Part shown: positions 6,303-7,887 of the stretch, piece after piece
Layout: every line of letters begins with the position of its first letter
How positions within the stretch are numbered: the stretch's first letter is position 1
Source: JBFMEX01 sp040752215
GTDB taxonomy: Bacteria > Pseudomonadota > Alphaproteobacteria > Rhizobiales > Hyphomicrobiaceae
NCBI GenBank assembly: GCA_040752215.1
Contig: JBFMEX010000043.1
Coordinates: forward strand, 1-7,887
Reading direction: 5' to 3'
DNA length: 7,887 nucleotides
Notes under the pieces: generated by a model
Seen by the model: only the letters and a program-made list of their open reading frames with translations
Database searches by the model: none
What the model was told of the DNA's origin: nothing
Position numbers and translations under genes: made by a program

Positions 6303-7190
6303 ATGACCGTACGCGCTCGGATCACACGGTCGCTCGCCGCCTCGCTGGCGCTTGGCGTGCTCTCGTCATCCTCGTTCGCCGCCGATCCGAAGGTTCCGCC
6401 CGGCGCCGATCCCGGCGGGATCGCCGTCGCCATGGTTGGCCACGGCATCGACTACACCGATCCCGAGATCGCGGCCCGGCTCGCCCGCGACGGCGAAGGC
6501 GAGCTGATCGGCTGGGACTTCGACGAGAATGATCGCTTCCCGTGGGCACCCGCGGCGCGGAACTCCGCCGATCCGAGCGGCACCGAGCTGGCTCGACGGG
6601 TCATCAAAACCTACAAGCACGCACGCCTGGTGCCGATCCGCATTTCCGACATGCATCCGGCCAACCTCGCCAAGGTGGCCGCGCTGCTGATGCGCACGCC
6701 GGCGCGGATCGTAGCGATGCCGGCGTGGGGCATCGACCGGGCGCAATGGGAGCCGTTCCGGCAGGCAGCGTCGCTGGCCGGCGGGCTGCTGCTGGTGGTC
6801 GCGGCGGGGGACAGGAGCGCGCTCGCGGCGCGGGCACCGCTGTGGCCGGCGGCGTTCCGGCTCGACAACGTGGCCGCGGTCGCACCGGCAACGGCGTTTC
6901 CGAATGTCGCAGGACCGGCCGCCGGCGAGATCGCCGCGGCGGCGGTCGACGGCTGGGTGAGCGCGCCGGGCGAAACGATGTTCCCGATGCTCGGCGCGCG
7001 CAGCGAGATCAATGCCGCGGAAGCCGTCGCGCTGGCTGCGGGTCTCGCCGCCTGCGCCCAGCACACCAAGCCCGCCGCCGACGGCAAGGCGGCAAAGGCC
7101 GCGCTGCTCGCGCTGGCGCGACCGGCCGCAGGCAACCCGGGCCTGCCGGTGCTCGACCCGATGTGCTGGTACGGCGGGATGAGGAATTGA
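6303..7190 (+). CDS. Secreted subtilase-fold (S8-like) protein lacking catalytic residues
   Basis: The 295-residue product begins with a Sec-type signal peptide: basic MTVRARITRS, a hydrophobic core at 11-20 and a probable cleavage after SSFA (about residue 26). No twin-arginine motif is present. The body follows the subtilase pattern: VAMVGHGIDYTDPEI (42-56) where active enzymes have VAVIDTGIDYTHPEL, then LIGWDFDENDRFP (68-80), PSGTELARR (91-99) for GHGTHVAGI, LLVVAAGD (163-170) for the oxyanion VAAGN, LDNVAAVAPA (187-196), and VSAPGE (219-224). By this alignment the catalytic Asp is G46, the His is E95, the oxyanion Asn is D170, and there is no GTSMA serine motif near 230-245. I therefore infer an inactive, exported subtilase-fold protein, perhaps for binding. 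It sits 6 nt after mobB, probably in the same operon, though a role in cofactor or molybdoenzyme maturation is unproven. Comparison is from remembered family motifs. Confidence 0.7.
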   Translation: MTVRARITRSLAASLALGVLSSSSFAADPKVPPGADPGGIAVAMVGHGIDYTDPEIAARLARDGEGELIGWDFDENDRFPWAPAARNSADPSGTELARRVIKTYKHARLVPIRISDMHPANLAKVAALLMRTPARIVAMPAWGIDRAQWEPFRQAASLAGGLLLVVAAGDRSALAARAPLWPAAFRLDNVAAVAPATAFPNVAGPAAGEIAAAAVDGWVSAPGETMFPMLGARSEINAAEAVALAAGLAACAQHTKPAADGKAAKAALLALARPAAGNPGLPVLDPMCWYGGMRN

Positions 7191-7216
7191 GGGGAACGGG
7201 GCCGGAGCGCATCATT

Positions 7217-7239
7217 CCCCTCCCCCTTGCGGGGAGGGG
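7217..7239. repeat. GC-rich REP-like palindrome, copy 2; possible terminator of the mob operon
   Basis: CCCCTCCCC (7217-7225) and GGGGAGGGG (7231-7239) form a perfect 9-bp stem around a CTTGC loop, 26 nt after the stop of the subtilase-like gene. Its reverse complement matches 51-73 at 21 of 23 positions. The flanking GGGGTTTGGTGTGGGGGGAA context is also typical of these alphaproteobacterial intergenic repeats. Only three T residues follow, so it is not a classical intrinsic terminator, but it could stall polymerase or protect the 3' end of the message. Confidence 0.65.
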
Positions 7240-7337
7240 TTTGGTGTGGGGGGAACCCCGACAGGTGTGGTGTGGGAAGCCTTGCAGACCGGCCCCTCGC
7301 CTCCGCATCCCGGCGCGCGAAAGTTCCGAGATCCCGA

Positions 7338-7400
7338 TCGTGTCATCCTGGCCGAAGCAGCGACGCGCGGCACCGACGCGCAGTGCCGCGACCCAGCGTC
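7338..7400. repeat. Possible dispersed intergenic repeat (GTGTCATCCTGG-type)
   Basis: The segment opens with GTGTCATCCTGGCCGAAGC and ends with CGCGACCCAGCGTCTGG. Similar blocks, with GTCATCCTGG at one end and a GACCCAGCG/GGATCCAG end at the other, recur between genes in many proteobacterial genomes. This is recognition from memory. There is no second copy in the window, and I see no coding potential here. Confidence 0.25.
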
Positions 7401-7433
7401 TGGAGTTTGAACACTTGCGCGCAATTAGCTGAT

Positions 7434-7634
7434 ATGTCCCTCGATTTCCCTAGATTTCCTATGTCCCTCGACTTCCTCCCCAACGAGGCGGCGATCGTGC
7501 GTCTCGTCGGCGCGCTGCTGCTCGAGCAGAACGACCAGTGGGCGGCGAGCCGGGCCCGCTACATGCGCCTGGAGAAGCTCGCCGCGATCAGCAATGATCG
7601 ACAGGCCCAGCCACGGCGCATCGCAGCGGCCTGA
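7434..7634 (+). pseudogene. IS256-family transposase, C-terminal fragment
   Basis: The last 53 or so codons before the TGA at 7632 read FLPNEAAIVRLVGALLLEQ, then NDQWAASRARYMRLEKLAAIS. This is the C-terminal end of IS256-family transposases, which normally carry PNDEAIVRLVGALLLEQNDEWA...RARYMTLE. Only about 55 of some 400 residues remain. The catalytic DDE domain is absent upstream, where the sequence is repeat DNA. Two in-frame ATGs, at 7434 and 7461, both begin ATGTCCCTCGAYTTCC, a near-duplication of 27-bp period at the left break of the fragment. The frame is open further upstream to 7227, but that part has no protein-like character. It is a dead remnant, not a functional gene. Confidence 0.75.
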
Positions 7635-7680
7635 CGGGCGACCCGAGCCAGCAAGCGAGCTCAGACCATGACCGGCTGTT

Positions 7681-7705
7681 CTTGCACCACGTTGCGCGAG
7701 ATGAA
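7681..7705 (+). repeat. Possible right terminal end of the IS256-type element
   Basis: CTTGCACCACGTTGCGCGAG begins about 47 nt after the transposase stop. Related IS256 elements end with a C(T/A)TACACCACG...GGACAC-like inverted repeat at this distance, so this is probably the decayed right end of the same element. The left end is missing, so the inverted repeat cannot be confirmed. Confidence 0.3.
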
Positions 7706-7761
7706 CAAAGACGAAACAATACGAGGTAGTCTCTCACGCGTCATTCTGGTATGCGACGGAG

Positions 7762-7887
7762 TGAACCGCCCCGGGTTCTCCGGAGGCTGTTTGGTTTGAG
7801 TCAGGCGGCGAGTTTTGCAGTCTCCCTTCGGGCTGCATAGTAGGCGGCTTCTGCTTCCGCCGGCGGGATGTTGCCGATCGGTTCGAG
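7762..7887 (-). mobile_element. IS3-family insertion sequence, one end only
   Basis: The block starts with TGAACCGCCCCGGGTTCTCC at 7762, a GC-rich end sequence of the kind that bounds many alphaproteobacterial IS3-family elements. It is followed within 40 nt by the stop codon of a transposase gene reading in from the right edge. The rest of the element lies outside the window, so the partner inverted repeat and the short target duplication cannot be checked. The last bases before it (up to 7761) would be the target flank. Confidence 0.6.
7801..7887 (-). CDS. IS3-family transposase (OrfB), C-terminal end only
   Basis: On the minus strand the frame enters from the right edge and encodes 28 residues, beginning LEPIGNIPPAEAEAAYYA, before a TGA at 7803-7801. 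This is the C-terminal signature of IS3-family OrfB transposases, which end in PIGNIPPAEAE-x-xYY after the DDE integrase domain. The catalytic domain and the frameshift region lie outside the window, so whether the element is intact is unknown. It is the gene carried by the element whose end is at 7762. Confidence 0.8.
   Translation of the reverse strand, partial: LEPIGNIPPAEAEAAYYAARRETAKLAA

Noticed and set aside
7227..7433. Upstream extension of the open frame that ends in the IS256 fragment
   Set aside because: It is Arg/Ser/Pro-rich with no family pattern and covers repeat DNA, so it is most likely non-coding.

Overview
The window comes from a GC-rich bacterium, most likely an alphaproteobacterium. 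The evidence is the strong G/C bias at third codon positions, the mobA-mobB gene order, short CCCCTCCCC/GGGGAGGGG intergenic palindromes of a type common in that class, and IS256- and IS3-type insertion sequence remains. The genus cannot be fixed from the sequence.

Layout. At the left edge a minus-strand gene of unknown function starts at 167 and runs off the window; its visible part contains palindromic repeat sequence. Next, also on the minus strand, is one very large gene (340-4620, or from 4794 if an upstream ATG is used). It encodes a formate-dehydrogenase-type molybdoenzyme in which a [2Fe-2S] domain, a GltD-like FAD/NAD(P)H oxidoreductase, extra iron-sulfur clusters and the bis-MGD catalytic domain form a single chain. 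A divergent regulatory region of about 420 bp follows. Reading rightwards from it is a tight three-gene plus-strand cluster: mobA, mobB and a secreted subtilisin-fold protein, with 6-nt gaps. From 7191 to the right edge the sequence is a mobile-element graveyard: a strong palindromic hairpin, a C-terminal fragment of an IS256-family transposase, and the end of an IS3-family element that continues beyond the window.

How the genes fit together. MobA attaches GMP to molybdopterin to make the guanine dinucleotide cofactor, and MobB is its GTP-binding partner. The large enzyme across the shared promoter region belongs to a family that needs bis-MGD, so enzyme and cofactor maturation sit back to back. 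The enzyme carries the Cys-His...Arg residues of formate dehydrogenases and its own flavin domain, so a cytoplasmic formate:NAD(P)+ oxidoreductase (or the reverse, CO2 reduction) acting without a separate diaphorase subunit is the simplest reading.

Most interesting points: the in-cis GltD fusion, and the third gene of the mob cluster, which keeps the subtilase fold signature but has lost every catalytic residue that I can align.
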